Positions 7,263 to 15,635 of a stretch of DNA of 64,000 nucleotides are shown piece by piece. Source of the stretch: an uncultured Candidatus Actinomarina sp. GTDB lineage: Bacteria > Actinomycetota > Acidimicrobiia > Actinomarinales > Actinomarinaceae. The notes under the pieces are model-generated. The model saw only the letters and a program-made list of their open reading frames with translations, did not search any database and was not told where the DNA came from. Made by a program: the position numbers and the translations under genes. Within the stretch, counting starts at the first letter, position 1, and each line of letters starts with the position of its first letter. The stretch covers positions 1-64,000 of the forward strand of contig CABYIX010000005.1 in the NCBI GenBank assembly GCA_902519215.1, read 5' to 3'.

Positions 7263-7856
7263 TTGATATACACAATTTATAAATTTAGATACAGAATAGG
7301 TTTTATCTCAATCATTTCAGGTATTGGTGGTATGACTATCGGTATACTCATAGCGCACTTCGCTGGCTTTCCTAAGGGAGAGGTTATAGATTATTTTAAT
7401 TGGATGCCTCGCGGTTGGTTACCTCAAACTATCGGACAACTTTTGGCATTTGGTGCAAGTCAGCTATTACTTCTTGGTATGGTACTCGTTGTATGGAATC
7501 AAAAAGAATTAACTTGGGCAAAGGCTACTTATTTCTCATTCATAGTTTGGATTGAGATGGCCATACTATTAGGCATAGTTCCTTCAGAGTGGTTAAACCT
7601 TGCACAAGGTCCTCTTGAGTGGACAGGTCAAAGAGAATTTATTAACTTTCCTCCGATACTATTTTTAAATAACGAAATTGGATTAAGTCTTGGGGCATTA
7701 AAAGATATTATTCAAGCGGGAATTTCAACAAACTTTCTTATAGCCGGCTGTGTCATTGCATATTTGATTCAAGATATTAATGATAAAGTCGAATCTTCAA
7801 AATCAAGAATTTCAGACTATGGAAAAGAAGTTGTGAGGGTGGAACAAGATGGCTAA
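7263..7856 (+). CDS. Four-helix membrane protein heading the cytochrome b6f-type operon
   Basis: The 197-residue protein has hydrophobic segments near residues 12-32, 55-78, 86-104 and 150-170 and a charged C-terminus. The start is TTG, supported by a GAGGAAA ribosome binding site a few bases upstream. I do not recognise a named family. It overlaps the ferredoxin gene by 8 bases. Position at the head of the operon suggests an accessory subunit of the quinol:cytochrome c reductase or a membrane anchor for the ferredoxin. Confidence 0.65.
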   Translation: MIYTIYKFRYRIGFISIISGIGGMTIGILIAHFAGFPKGEVIDYFNWMPRGWLPQTIGQLLAFGASQLLLLGMVLVVWNQKELTWAKATYFSFIVWIEMAILLGIVPSEWLNLAQGPLEWTGQREFINFPPILFLNNEIGLSLGALKDIIQAGISTNFLIAGCVIAYLIQDINDKVESSKSRISDYGKEVVRVEQDG

Positions 7857-8295
7857 ATCCGAAGTACTTATTGAGATGCCAGATTTTGAAAAGAAATATA
7901 ACCTTGCAATGGTTGATGCTGAAAAAGTTTCATCAAGAGTTAGACCAAAACAATTTTTACACATTGACGAATCTGAATGTATTTTATGTGAGGGATGTGT
8001 AGATATATGTCCATGGAAATGCATCCACTATCTATCAGTTGATGCAATTGAAGATTCAATTAATGTAGAGTCACCTGATGCAAGCGAATCAACAGGATTC
8101 TTTGTTGTAGATGAAGAAGCCTGTACAAGATGCGCACTCTGTGTTGACAGGTGTCCAACAGGAGTTATTTCACTTGGAAAATTTGCAGGATCATTAGCAG
8201 ATCAAGCCGTTGAAAATGGTTTATATACTGCTCCATGGGATGAGGATTCTGGTCAAAGAAGCGACAGGCATGGCTATATATATGGAAGGCTATAA
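7849..8295 (+). CDS. Dicluster 4Fe-4S ferredoxin subunit of the b6f-type operon
   Basis: The 148-residue protein carries two classic 4Fe-4S motifs: C44-x2-C47-x2-C50-x3-C54-P and C92-x2-C95-x2-C98-x3-C102-P, separated by an acidic insertion. There is no signal peptide, so it should be cytoplasmic or on the cytoplasmic face. Overlap with the upstream membrane protein and a 9-base gap to cytochrome b6 make it part of the same transcript. Canonical bc1 and b6f complexes contain no such subunit. A plausible role is electron exchange between a cytoplasmic donor and the quinone-binding cytochrome b, which is inference. Confidence 0.85.
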   Translation: MAKSEVLIEMPDFEKKYNLAMVDAEKVSSRVRPKQFLHIDESECILCEGCVDICPWKCIHYLSVDAIEDSINVESPDASESTGFFVVDEEACTRCALCVDRCPTGVISLGKFAGSLADQAVENGLYTAPWDEDSGQRSDRHGYIYGRL

Positions 8296-8304
8296 AATAA
8301 TATA

Positions 8305-9078
8305 ATGCAGAAAATGTCATTCAGAGATAGGTTAAAAGAGACTAGGGCTAAAGCTAGTGACGGCTTTAGAGGTGGAAAACTTATGTCCAGTATTTTTCGT
8401 CCAGGTTCACCTTTTAGAAAAGGCTATGTAGACAGTCCAAGAAACAGATCATATGTTGTCATGAACAACGTTTTGTATCACTTACATCCAGTGAAAGTTA
8501 AAAGACATGGTGTGAGGTTATCTTATACTCTCTGCTTAGGGGGGCTCAGCTTTTTCTTATTTATCGTTTTAACTATTACAGGTATTTGGTTAATGTTTTA
8601 TTTCCGACCTACTGAGTTAGCTTATGTTGATATACAAAACCTTCAGACAACTATTGCTTTCGGTTCGCTAGTAAGAAACATGCATAGATGGGGAGCTCAC
8701 TTAATGGTTCTAGTTGTATTCCTTCACATGTCTCGTGTCTTTTATCACGGCGCTTACAAAGCTCCAAGAGAATTCAACTGGGTTATTGGAGTAATTTTGC
8801 TACTCCTTACCTTACTCCTTTCATTTACAGGTTATTTATTACCTTGGGACCAGTTAGCTATTTGGGCTGTAACAGTGGGAGGTAATATGGCTGGTTATGT
8901 CCCCGTTGTGGGTGCGCAGGTTAAGTTTGGTTTGTTCGCAGGACTTGAGGCTACAACTGCGACATTATTAAGATTTTATGTTTTACATGTCCTCTTTTTC
9001 CCATTCATAATCGTTATATTCATGGCTGTTCATTTCTGGAGAGTAAGAAAAGACGGCGGAATATCAGGACCTTTATAA
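8305..9078 (+). CDS. Cytochrome b6-type subunit of quinol:cytochrome c reductase
   Basis: The 257-residue protein is the split (b6-like) N-terminal half of cytochrome b, with four membrane helices. The bis-heme ligands are His127/His141 in helix B (NMHRWGAH...LHMSR) and His228/His243 in helix D (RFYVLHV...VHFWRV). GYLLPWDQ and the closing GGISGPL are b6 signatures. Cys77 in LCLGG aligns with the Cys of b6f cytochrome b6 (YCLGG) that binds the extra heme cn/ci. About 50 extra basic residues precede the first helix. ATGs exist at 8305 and 8314; either is possible. Confidence 0.92.
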   Translation: MQKMSFRDRLKETRAKASDGFRGGKLMSSIFRPGSPFRKGYVDSPRNRSYVVMNNVLYHLHPVKVKRHGVRLSYTLCLGGLSFFLFIVLTITGIWLMFYFRPTELAYVDIQNLQTTIAFGSLVRNMHRWGAHLMVLVVFLHMSRVFYHGAYKAPREFNWVIGVILLLLTLLLSFTGYLLPWDQLAIWAVTVGGNMAGYVPVVGAQVKFGLFAGLEATTATLLRFYVLHVLFFPFIIVIFMAVHFWRVRKDGGISGPL

Positions 9079-9085
9079 AGGCGTT

Positions 9086-10012
9086 ATGGTAGATATCCCA
9101 GAACATTTGTTGCAGAGATCAGCAGAAGCTAGAGCTAAAGCTCTGGGCATTAGTGTTGAACAGGCTATGGCTGAGATGAAAGGTCAATCAGACCCAACAA
9201 TCATATCAAAAGAACCAGAAGTAAAAGTAATTGACGAGACTCCAGCTCCAGCAGCAGAGACCCCAGCTCCAGCAACAGAGACTCCAGCTCCAGCAGCAGA
9301 GACTCCAGCTCCAGCAGCAGAGACTCCAGCTCCAGCAGCAGAGACTGTTGCTCCTGTAAAAGAAGAACATGCTGCAGAAACAACTGAAAAGGTAGCAGCA
9401 GTAAAAATTGAAGAAAAAGCTCCTATAGCAAAAACCCCTCCTCCTGCCAAAGCAGATGCACCTGATGAAGTAGATTTTGCGCCAGACGTTAAAGTAACAC
9501 AACGATTGCTAACTGTTGTTAAAGCAAAGCCTATTCAGAAACCTGTTAAAGAACCAATTGACAAAGTAAACACATGGCCTCACTTAATGCTTCCAGAATT
9601 TGTCGCACTTATGGCAATGACAGCTTTTTTAATATTTTTATCAGCAATTTTACAAGCACCTTTACTGGAGGAGGCTAACCCTAACGTAACGCCTAACCCA
9701 GCAAAAGCTCCGTGGTATTTTTTAGGTCTTCAAGAGATGTTGTCATATTGGGACCCACAAATAGCTGGAGTGATGATTCCAACAGTTGTAGGTCTGATAC
9801 TTTGGATGGCATTTCCTTATATAGATAGAAATCCTGAAACACATCCATCAAAGAGAAAATTTGCAATTATGTTTTACACCTTCTTTTTAGCAGGGGCTGG
9901 AACATTGACAATCATAGGTGTTCTTTTTAGAGGTCCAGGTTGGAACTGGGTATATCCATGGATTGATGGTATTTGGTTTGATGACCTGCTTGATTGGATT
10001 CATTTCGAATGA
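9086..10012 (+). CDS. Cytochrome b6f subunit IV-like protein with N-terminal adaptor module and TPAPAAE linker
   Basis: The 308-residue protein begins with MVDIPEHLLQRSAEARAKAL, a module related to that of the two cytochromes at 4036-5731. A Thr/Pro/Ala/Glu repeat linker (about residues 51-90), a charged spacer and then a subunit IV / cytochrome b C-terminal domain with three membrane helices (about 170-300) follow. The Qo-loop motif reads NPAKAPWYFLGLQE, with Ala208-Pro-Trp-Tyr211 in place of the classic PEWY. It is 8 bases from cytochrome b6 and its stop overlaps the Rieske start (ATGA). The long N-terminal extension is absent from plant PetD. Confidence 0.85.
   Translation: MVDIPEHLLQRSAEARAKALGISVEQAMAEMKGQSDPTIISKEPEVKVIDETPAPAAETPAPATETPAPAAETPAPAAETPAPAAETVAPVKEEHAAETTEKVAAVKIEEKAPIAKTPPPAKADAPDEVDFAPDVKVTQRLLTVVKAKPIQKPVKEPIDKVNTWPHLMLPEFVALMAMTAFLIFLSAILQAPLLEEANPNVTPNPAKAPWYFLGLQEMLSYWDPQIAGVMIPTVVGLILWMAFPYIDRNPETHPSKRKFAIMFYTFFLAGAGTLTIIGVLFRGPGWNWVYPWIDGIWFDDLLDWIHFE
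9239..9343 (+). repeat. Five tandem 21-bp units encoding TPAPAAE
   Basis: Units of ACTCCAGCTCCAGCAGCAG plus AG repeat five times, with two substitutions in the second unit. They encode the flexible Thr/Pro/Ala/Glu linker of the subunit IV-like protein. Near-identity at the DNA level suggests the linker length is evolving by unit gain and loss. Confidence 0.9.
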
Positions 10013-10872
10013 GCATAGTTCAATTATCTTTTGCAGCCTTTACTGCAGTCGGACTCCTAAGCATCATTGGTATTGTTGTTATAGTTACTGGACGTGGACC
10101 AAAAAATCTTAATTGGAAAAAGAATGTCGACAAAAAAGCTTTAAAAGAAGACAAATCACAAACTAATTTTCTTGAACCAGACTTGCCTAAAGGAGAAACA
10201 GAGACGGTAGATGACGAGATTGAAGAACCAGTTGGGGAGTCCGACGGTTCTGTAAAGCTTGAAGAAAAGGTTATCTATGAAGAAATATCTGAAGAAGAAG
10301 CAGGAGTAACAAGAAGACAATTCTTAACAAAAGCTCTTAGAATTTCTTTTGGTGCTTTTGCAGGTATTCAAGCAATTTCATGGCTCGGTTTTTTATGGCC
10401 AAAAGTCTCGGGAGGCTTTGGTTCTAAAATCGATGCAGGTTCAATTGAAGAAATCAAAGATCAACTATTTCAGGCTGATGGATCAGTCATCCCAGCTTTT
10501 ATTCCATCTGCAAGAGCGTATATACTTCCATTAGATCAAAGTGCTGCTGCTAATTCACAGTTTTCATCAGGCTCAACAGTTACCGATGGTTTAGTAGCTG
10601 TTTATCAAAGGTGTGTGCATCTTGGATGTAGGGTTCCTTGGTGTAACTCATCTCAAGGATTTGAGTGCCCATGCCATGGTTCAAAATACAACATGATAGG
10701 AGAATATTTTGCTGGACCTGCCCCTAGAAATTTGGATAGGTTTAACGTTTCAAATGTAAACGGAAGATTTATAATTGACACAGGAACAATTATTGAATCA
10801 CCTAGAGCTCCTGGTATGTCTGTTAAATATCCTCAAGGCTTATCTTGTATAGCTTTAACTACAGAGGAATAA
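10009..10872 (+). CDS. Rieske 2Fe-2S protein of the b6f-type complex
   Basis: The ATG at 10009 overlaps the upstream stop (ATGA), giving 287 residues. The earlier ATG at 9994 would overlap further. The protein has an N-terminal helix, an acidic region, then TRRQFLTKA followed by a hydrophobic segment, resembling a twin-arginine membrane anchor. The Rieske domain has C202-V-H204-L-G-C207 and C220-P-C222-H223-G-S. Cys202, His204, Cys220 and His223 bind the cluster and Cys207/Cys222 can form the disulfide. It passes electrons from quinol to the cytochrome c encoded next. Confidence 0.93.
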   Translation: MSIVQLSFAAFTAVGLLSIIGIVVIVTGRGPKNLNWKKNVDKKALKEDKSQTNFLEPDLPKGETETVDDEIEEPVGESDGSVKLEEKVIYEEISEEEAGVTRRQFLTKALRISFGAFAGIQAISWLGFLWPKVSGGFGSKIDAGSIEEIKDQLFQADGSVIPAFIPSARAYILPLDQSAAANSQFSSGSTVTDGLVAVYQRCVHLGCRVPWCNSSQGFECPCHGSKYNMIGEYFAGPAPRNLDRFNVSNVNGRFIIDTGTIIESPRAPGMSVKYPQGLSCIALTTEE

Positions 10873-10875
10873 CAA

Positions 10876-12300
10876 GTGAGTAGCTCTATTCTCATTACAC
10901 TTATTGCGTTAGGATTAACTGGTGGTCTTGCTTTTTTTGTTTCTGCAGGCTTTAGAGGTTCTGGAAAAGTTTCTGATTATGCACCAAACTTAACAAAATA
11001 TAGAACTGATGATGACTTAGAAACCAAAACTCTTGATAGAACTTTAACTGTAGCTGTTCTAGTTGCATCACTTCTTACAATTATGATTCCTCTTTATTAC
11101 CTTGGGGAAGAGACAAGACAAGAGGGATTTGTTGAAGAGTTTGATGAAGTTTCTATAGAGCGTGGAGAGCATCTATATGAAGAGTTTGGTTGTGGAAATT
11201 GTCATGGCGTTGATGGCTCTGGAGGTGCTGCATCTTATGTTGAAAAAAGAAGTGGTATAAACGTAACCTGGGAAGCACCAGCAATTAACAATGTATTCTA
11301 TAGATACGACGATGAAGAAGTAAGATACTGGCTTATTTGGGGAAGAGCAAACTCTCCAATGCCAGCTTGGGGCCTAGAAGGTGGTGGCCCAATGAACGAT
11401 GGACAGTTAGATGATTTGATTGAGTATCTTCATCACTTCCAAATTTCTCAAAATGATGAACTCTCTACTATCGAAATGAATATAAACAGCTCTTTACTAA
11501 GACTCGAAACTTCTGAACTTTTAGTTGAAAATGAAATTGCGAGACAAAAAGAATTAATTCAAAGTGTCAAGGACGCCCCTTCTAAATTACCAGTTTTAGA
11601 AAAAGCAGTTACTGATGTTTCAGCCTTACTTTCTAAAGAAGGCGGTATTGATACTGACGAAGATGGTTTAACAGACTCAGTTGAGGTAGATATATCTACG
11701 TATAGTGCAAACATCAATGAGATTCTTGGTACTTCAATTCTTAATTTAGATCCAGATAATGAAGAGTCAATCCCTGGAAGAAAAGATCAATCTGTTGCAA
11801 ACGGATTTCTATCTCAACTTGAATCAGAGCTTATCAATATAAGAATTGTTTCAGATGGATATGATAAATTTTTAGATGAAGCTGAGACAGGCTTAGCATT
11901 TTTAGAGAAAGCTCTTGAAGAAAAACTCTGGGAAGTGTCTTTTGAAGAGATTGCTGAATCTACATTTGATGGTGATATGGATAAGGCTAAAAGAGCTATA
12001 GGGTTGTTCAATGCTTATTGTGCTAGGTGTCACACGGCAGGGTATTCTGCAGGCGTTGCTTATACAAAAGAAATCGGTTCTGGAGGTTTGGGACCTGCTT
12101 TAAGAGCTGGAAGAGCCAATATTCAGTTTAAGCAGAGAGAAGACATGATAGACTTTATTGTTAAGGGCTCTGTTAATGGTAAAGCTTACGGAGTTAACGG
12201 TGTAGGTGGGGGTAAAATGCCCGGTTTTGGTGCAGTACTGCCAGAATCCGACATCGCTTTGATTATTGATTATTTGAGAGGATTGAAACAAGATGCGTGA
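10876..12300 (+). CDS. Membrane-anchored diheme cytochrome c of the b6f-type complex
   Basis: The 474-residue protein starts with GTG, 4 bases after the Rieske stop. It has two N-terminal hydrophobic helices (about 4-24 and 58-78), a first cytochrome c domain with CGNCH at 106-110 and a second with CARCH at 382-386 and a late GKMPGFG Met candidate. Between them lies an insertion of about 190 residues of charged, probably helical or coiled-coil sequence. It includes DTDEDGLTDSVE at 259-270, a calcium-binding loop like those of thrombospondin type 3 / EF-hand repeats. It probably replaces cytochrome c1/f as electron acceptor from Rieske, like actinobacterial QcrC. Confidence 0.85.
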   Translation: MSSSILITLIALGLTGGLAFFVSAGFRGSGKVSDYAPNLTKYRTDDDLETKTLDRTLTVAVLVASLLTIMIPLYYLGEETRQEGFVEEFDEVSIERGEHLYEEFGCGNCHGVDGSGGAASYVEKRSGINVTWEAPAINNVFYRYDDEEVRYWLIWGRANSPMPAWGLEGGGPMNDGQLDDLIEYLHHFQISQNDELSTIEMNINSSLLRLETSELLVENEIARQKELIQSVKDAPSKLPVLEKAVTDVSALLSKEGGIDTDEDGLTDSVEVDISTYSANINEILGTSILNLDPDNEESIPGRKDQSVANGFLSQLESELINIRIVSDGYDKFLDEAETGLAFLEKALEEKLWEVSFEEIAESTFDGDMDKAKRAIGLFNAYCARCHTAGYSAGVAYTKEIGSGGLGPALRAGRANIQFKQREDMIDFIVKGSVNGKAYGVNGVGGGKMPGFGAVLPESDIALIIDYLRGLKQDA

Positions 12301-12661
12301 AATAATGAGATCACTGCTTTCATCTAACTTAACAGTTACTGGAATTATTATGTTCGCCGGCTCTTTAGTTGTATTCCTAGGCTCGACATTTTTACTTAAT
12401 GCTACAAATGTAGGTAAGAGATTAGCATTTTTGATAACAGGTGCTGGAACATTTGGCTGGTTAGTAATCAATTCAATTTTATTTTTACTTTATGCCCCAA
12501 GAGGTCCAGCTCCAGCAAGCATTGACGGCCTGAATGCTTTTGAGATAAGAATCCTCCCATTAACATTTCTTATAGGTTCCACAATATTATTTATCATGTT
12601 TTTACTGGCTTTAAATAGATTTGAACAAGAACAGATTGAAAAGGAAGAACAAGAAAATTAA
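12293..12661 (+). CDS. Three-helix membrane protein, last cistron of the b6f-type operon
   Basis: The 122-residue protein has hydrophobic segments near 12-34, 43-66 and 88-107 and an acidic C-terminus ending EKEEQEN. It overlaps the diheme cytochrome gene by 8 bases. I recognise no family. Operon position suggests a small accessory subunit of the reductase. Confidence 0.6.
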   Translation: MREIMRSLLSSNLTVTGIIMFAGSLVVFLGSTFLLNATNVGKRLAFLITGAGTFGWLVINSILFLLYAPRGPAPASIDGLNAFEIRILPLTFLIGSTILFIMFLLALNRFEQEQIEKEEQEN

Positions 12662-13105
12662 ATGGTCACCATGACACAGATATGGTTTATTGCAGCCGCT
12701 GTTCTTTTACTTGCTGAACTTCTAGTCACAACTTTTTTTATGCTCCCTTTTGCAATAGGCTCATTTTTTGCTGGCCTTGTCTCCCTGGTTTCCGATAGTC
12801 AAAATATTCAACTTGGAACCTTTGTAGTTTTTAGTATTATAGGGGTTTATATTTCTATAAAAATATTTGGTCCTAAAAAAAATAAATCACAAGAGTCTCA
12901 AAATTTCAATGAGGGTACAAATAAATATATTGGTAAAACATTTATTTCAACTGTCGAATTAGATCCCTACACATCAACATCTCAACATGTATTTGGCGAT
13001 GACTGGCAGGTAGTTTCTATAGAACAACGAATTCCACCTGATACAGTTGTAGAAGTTAAAAATGTAAGTGGTACAAAATTAGAAGTACAAACGAAGGAAG
13101 GTTAG
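12662..13105 (+). CDS. NfeD-like membrane protein
   Basis: The 147-residue protein has an N-terminal helix hairpin (about 7-63) and a C-terminal soluble OB-fold-like domain (IGKTFISTVEL through VVEVKNVSGTKLEVQ), the short NfeD layout. NfeD proteins occur next to SPFH/stomatin genes and are thought to work with them in membrane organisation. Here the SPFH gene follows after 9 bases. It starts immediately after the upstream stop; a second ATG 9 bases on is equally possible. Confidence 0.75.
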   Translation: MVTMTQIWFIAAAVLLLAELLVTTFFMLPFAIGSFFAGLVSLVSDSQNIQLGTFVVFSIIGVYISIKIFGPKKNKSQESQNFNEGTNKYIGKTFISTVELDPYTSTSQHVFGDDWQVVSIEQRIPPDTVVEVKNVSGTKLEVQTKEG

Positions 13106-13114
13106 GATATAGCT

Positions 13115-14068
13115 ATGGATATTATTTTTGGACTACTCAGATGGGTACTAGTAATCGTACTACTTGGTGTAGTACTTTTTAGAATTTTTAGAGTTATCAG
13201 ACCATTCGAAACAGGTCTTGTTGAAAGGTTAGGTAAATTTAACAGACAAGCATCACCTGGTCTAAATATTGTTGTTCCTGGTCTTGAGAGAATTATTATT
13301 GTTGACATGAGGGAACAAGTTATTGATGTACCTCCTCAAGAAGTTATTACCAAAGATAACGTGACAATTACTGTTGATGCAGTAATTTACTATGAACCAA
13401 CAGATCCAAAGAAACTAGTGTATAACGTCGGAGACTTCATTCAAGCGGCAACAAAATTAGCTCAAACTAACTTAAGAAATGTTGTTGGTGACCTTGAGTT
13501 AGATGCGGCCTTAACATCTAGAGAAACAATAAATACTCAATTAAAGCTTATTTTAGATGAGGCTACTGATAAATGGGGAACCCGAGTTGTCAGAGTCGAA
13601 ATCCAAAGAGTTGATCCACCACAAGACGTACAAGATGCAATGAATAAAGTTATGAAAGCTGAAAGAGATAGAAGAGCAGCTGTTACTGAAGCTGAAGGTG
13701 AAAAAAGAGCTGCAATTCTTTCTGCTGAAGGAAGAAAAGAGTCTCAAGTCTTAGACGCAAACGGTGAAGCAGAGGCTTTAAAACAAGTTGCTGATGCTCA
13801 AAAATATGAAAAAATTGCTATTGCTGAGGGTGAAGCTGATGCAATAGAGAAAGTTTTTGCTGCTATTCACAAAGGCGACCCTACAAATGATTTAATTGCT
13901 ATTAAATATTTAGAGTCACTAGAAAAAGTTGCGGAAGGTAATGCAACAAAGATATTCTTACCAGCAGATCTTTCTGCAACACTTGGTAGTATTGGTGCAA
14001 TTTCTGAGTTATTTAAAGATGATAAATCTGAAGAAAAAAAAGAATCAGAAGAATCTACTGAAGAATAA
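13115..14068 (+). CDS. SPFH/stomatin-family membrane protein (QmcA-like)
   Basis: The 317-residue protein has an N-terminal membrane helix (about 8-27), an SPFH domain starting RPFETGLVERLGKFNR, and motifs REQVIDVPPQEVITKDNV and ALTSRETIN. A long Ala/Glu-rich coiled-coil (AEGEKRAAILSAEGRKES onward) and an acidic tail follow. Such proteins oligomerise into membrane microdomain scaffolds and regulate proteolysis. The pairing with NfeD is the standard context. Confidence 0.9.
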   Translation: MDIIFGLLRWVLVIVLLGVVLFRIFRVIRPFETGLVERLGKFNRQASPGLNIVVPGLERIIIVDMREQVIDVPPQEVITKDNVTITVDAVIYYEPTDPKKLVYNVGDFIQAATKLAQTNLRNVVGDLELDAALTSRETINTQLKLILDEATDKWGTRVVRVEIQRVDPPQDVQDAMNKVMKAERDRRAAVTEAEGEKRAAILSAEGRKESQVLDANGEAEALKQVADAQKYEKIAIAEGEADAIEKVFAAIHKGDPTNDLIAIKYLESLEKVAEGNATKIFLPADLSATLGSIGAISELFKDDKSEEKKESEESTEE

Positions 14069-14112
14069 ATAAGCTCCAATAAGAATAAGACATAACCCGC
14101 TCACATTGTTAA

Positions 14113-14649
14113 TTATTTTTTTGATTTTAATGATGAACTACCAAAAAAATAACTGCTTAAAAAAGCATATGTGATATCAGCAACAAGATTTACTCCAATA
14201 GTTAAAGTTCCCAAATAAATGAGTGATTGAAATATGCTTGACTCACCATCGACAAATATTGGTAAAACTGATAAATAGAAAACCCACATTTTTGGATTAA
14301 GTAAATTTAGTTTCATACCAGCTTTAAAGGATTCTGATGTTACCTCGGGCGCATCTATTTCAATTTTAGCTCGAATTGTTTTGACTCCTTTGTATATGAT
14401 ATAAATTATTCCGACTATATAAATGGTAGTTAATATTCCTGGAATCAAGTTGAATATAAATGCAACAACAGTTGCTGTAATTAAAGTTATAAAAATTGCT
14501 CCAGTTGCTGCACCAGCTGCAACTTGTAGCCCATTTTTTCTACTCTTTTGTACTGACTCATTTACTATTAAGGCAATTATCAGACCCGGGCTAAACGCTA
14601 CACTTATTTGCAGAATAAGAAATTCAATTGTTGAACTACTTGAAATCAC
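14113..14649 (-). CDS. LysE/RhtB-family amino acid exporter
   Basis: The 178-residue protein has five to six hydrophobic segments and family landmarks: an early PGLIIALIVNESVQKSRKNG (LysE family PGP.......S...GR..G), the YIIYKGVKTIR segment and FKAGMKLNLLNPKMWVFY (family F..G...NL.NPK...F). It is slightly shorter than the usual 200 residues. It overlaps the nucleoside hydrolase gene by 1 base on the same strand. The exported amino acid is not predictable. Confidence 0.78.
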   Translation of the reverse strand: MISSSSTIEFLILQISVAFSPGLIIALIVNESVQKSRKNGLQVAAGAATGAIFITLITATVVAFIFNLIPGILTTIYIVGIIYIIYKGVKTIRAKIEIDAPEVTSESFKAGMKLNLLNPKMWVFYLSVLPIFVDGESSIFQSLIYLGTLTIGVNLVADITYAFLSSYFFGSSSLKSKK

Positions 14650-15635
14650 TAAGTAAGACTTTGTTTTAAAAGGGTGTAAAACTTATCTCCGTGACAACGT
14701 TGCACAACACGTACTTTAGGAGCGTCAGGTTCAAGATTAAGAAAATCAAGAACACAACCTCCCCTTGTCATTCCATCTCTTGTATCAACACGAACATTAA
14801 CTTCTACAGATTCACTGATAATATCATTGTCTAAATAAACAGCCATAGCCAAAGGATCAGGTAGGTCATAGCTATCAGTTCCAAATATATCTTTCATCAT
14901 TTCTCTAAGGACAACTTGAATATCATTAGTAAATGTTGAATACTTTGTTCCAATTGCGTCTATTTCTTTAATCTTATCTGAATCAATCATTGCATCATAT
15001 AAAGATGGGTCCCAACCAATGACTGTTATAGGAATTCCAGAATTGAGCACAATGTCTGCTGCTTCAGGATCAACCCAGAAATTATATTCAGCAAATTTTG
15101 TCACATTACCAAGAGCATTTGAGCTGCCACCCATAATGTAACAGTGTTTTATTTTGGAAAGTTTATCTTGATTATTTCTTACAAGTTCTGCAATATTAGT
15201 CAAAGGGCCAAGTGTAACGATTTCAAGTTCATCTTCACTATCTAACACCATTGAATAAAATTCTTGCGCTGTTTCTTTTTCAATATTGTTTCCTTCAGGT
15301 TTAATTCCAATGTCACCAAGTCCATCAACTCCATGAACATGTTGAGCTGAAGTAGAATAGTTTTCATAGCTCAGAGCGATTTTGTTCGCTTTATCTGTTT
15401 TATATACTTCTACATAATCTCTTTCTAAGGGTTTGCTAGCTCCTCTATAAATAGGAACGCTTACATCACAAAGTTCGTTTACAAAAATAGTATTTAAAAG
15501 ACCTTGTTCAAGGGGCACATTTCCTGAAACAACAGTTACACCAATGATATCTTTTTCTGATAGGTTTCGATACGCCATTAAAATTGCAACTGCATCATCA
15601 GAGCCTGTATCTGCATCAATAATTAACTTTGTCAT
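14649..15635 (-). CDS. Inosine-uridine-preferring nucleoside hydrolase family protein
   Basis: The 328-residue protein starts with IIDADTGSDDAVAILMA, the D-x-D-x-G-x-D-D-A calcium-binding signature of nucleoside N-ribohydrolases. It also has VTLGPLTNIAEL, IMGGS and NFWVDPEAADIVL. These enzymes release a base and ribose from nucleosides for salvage. The start overlaps the upstream small gene (ATGA). Substrate specificity is not decided by the visible motifs. Confidence 0.88.
   Translation of the reverse strand: MTKLIIDADTGSDDAVAILMAYRNLSEKDIIGVTVVSGNVPLEQGLLNTIFVNELCDVSVPIYRGASKPLERDYVEVYKTDKANKIALSYENYSTSAQHVHGVDGLGDIGIKPEGNNIEKETAQEFYSMVLDSEDELEIVTLGPLTNIAELVRNNQDKLSKIKHCYIMGGSSNALGNVTKFAEYNFWVDPEAADIVLNSGIPITVIGWDPSLYDAMIDSDKIKEIDAIGTKYSTFTNDIQVVLREMMKDIFGTDSYDLPDPLAMAVYLDNDIISESVEVNVRVDTRDGMTRGGCVLDFLNLEPDAPKVRVVQRCHGDKFYTLLKQSLT

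Noticed and set aside
9184-9502. Long open frames on the minus strand across the TPAPAAE repeat
   Set aside because: They are low-complexity shadows of the 21-bp repeat in the subunit IV-like gene; all frames stay open because the unit is a multiple of three without stops.
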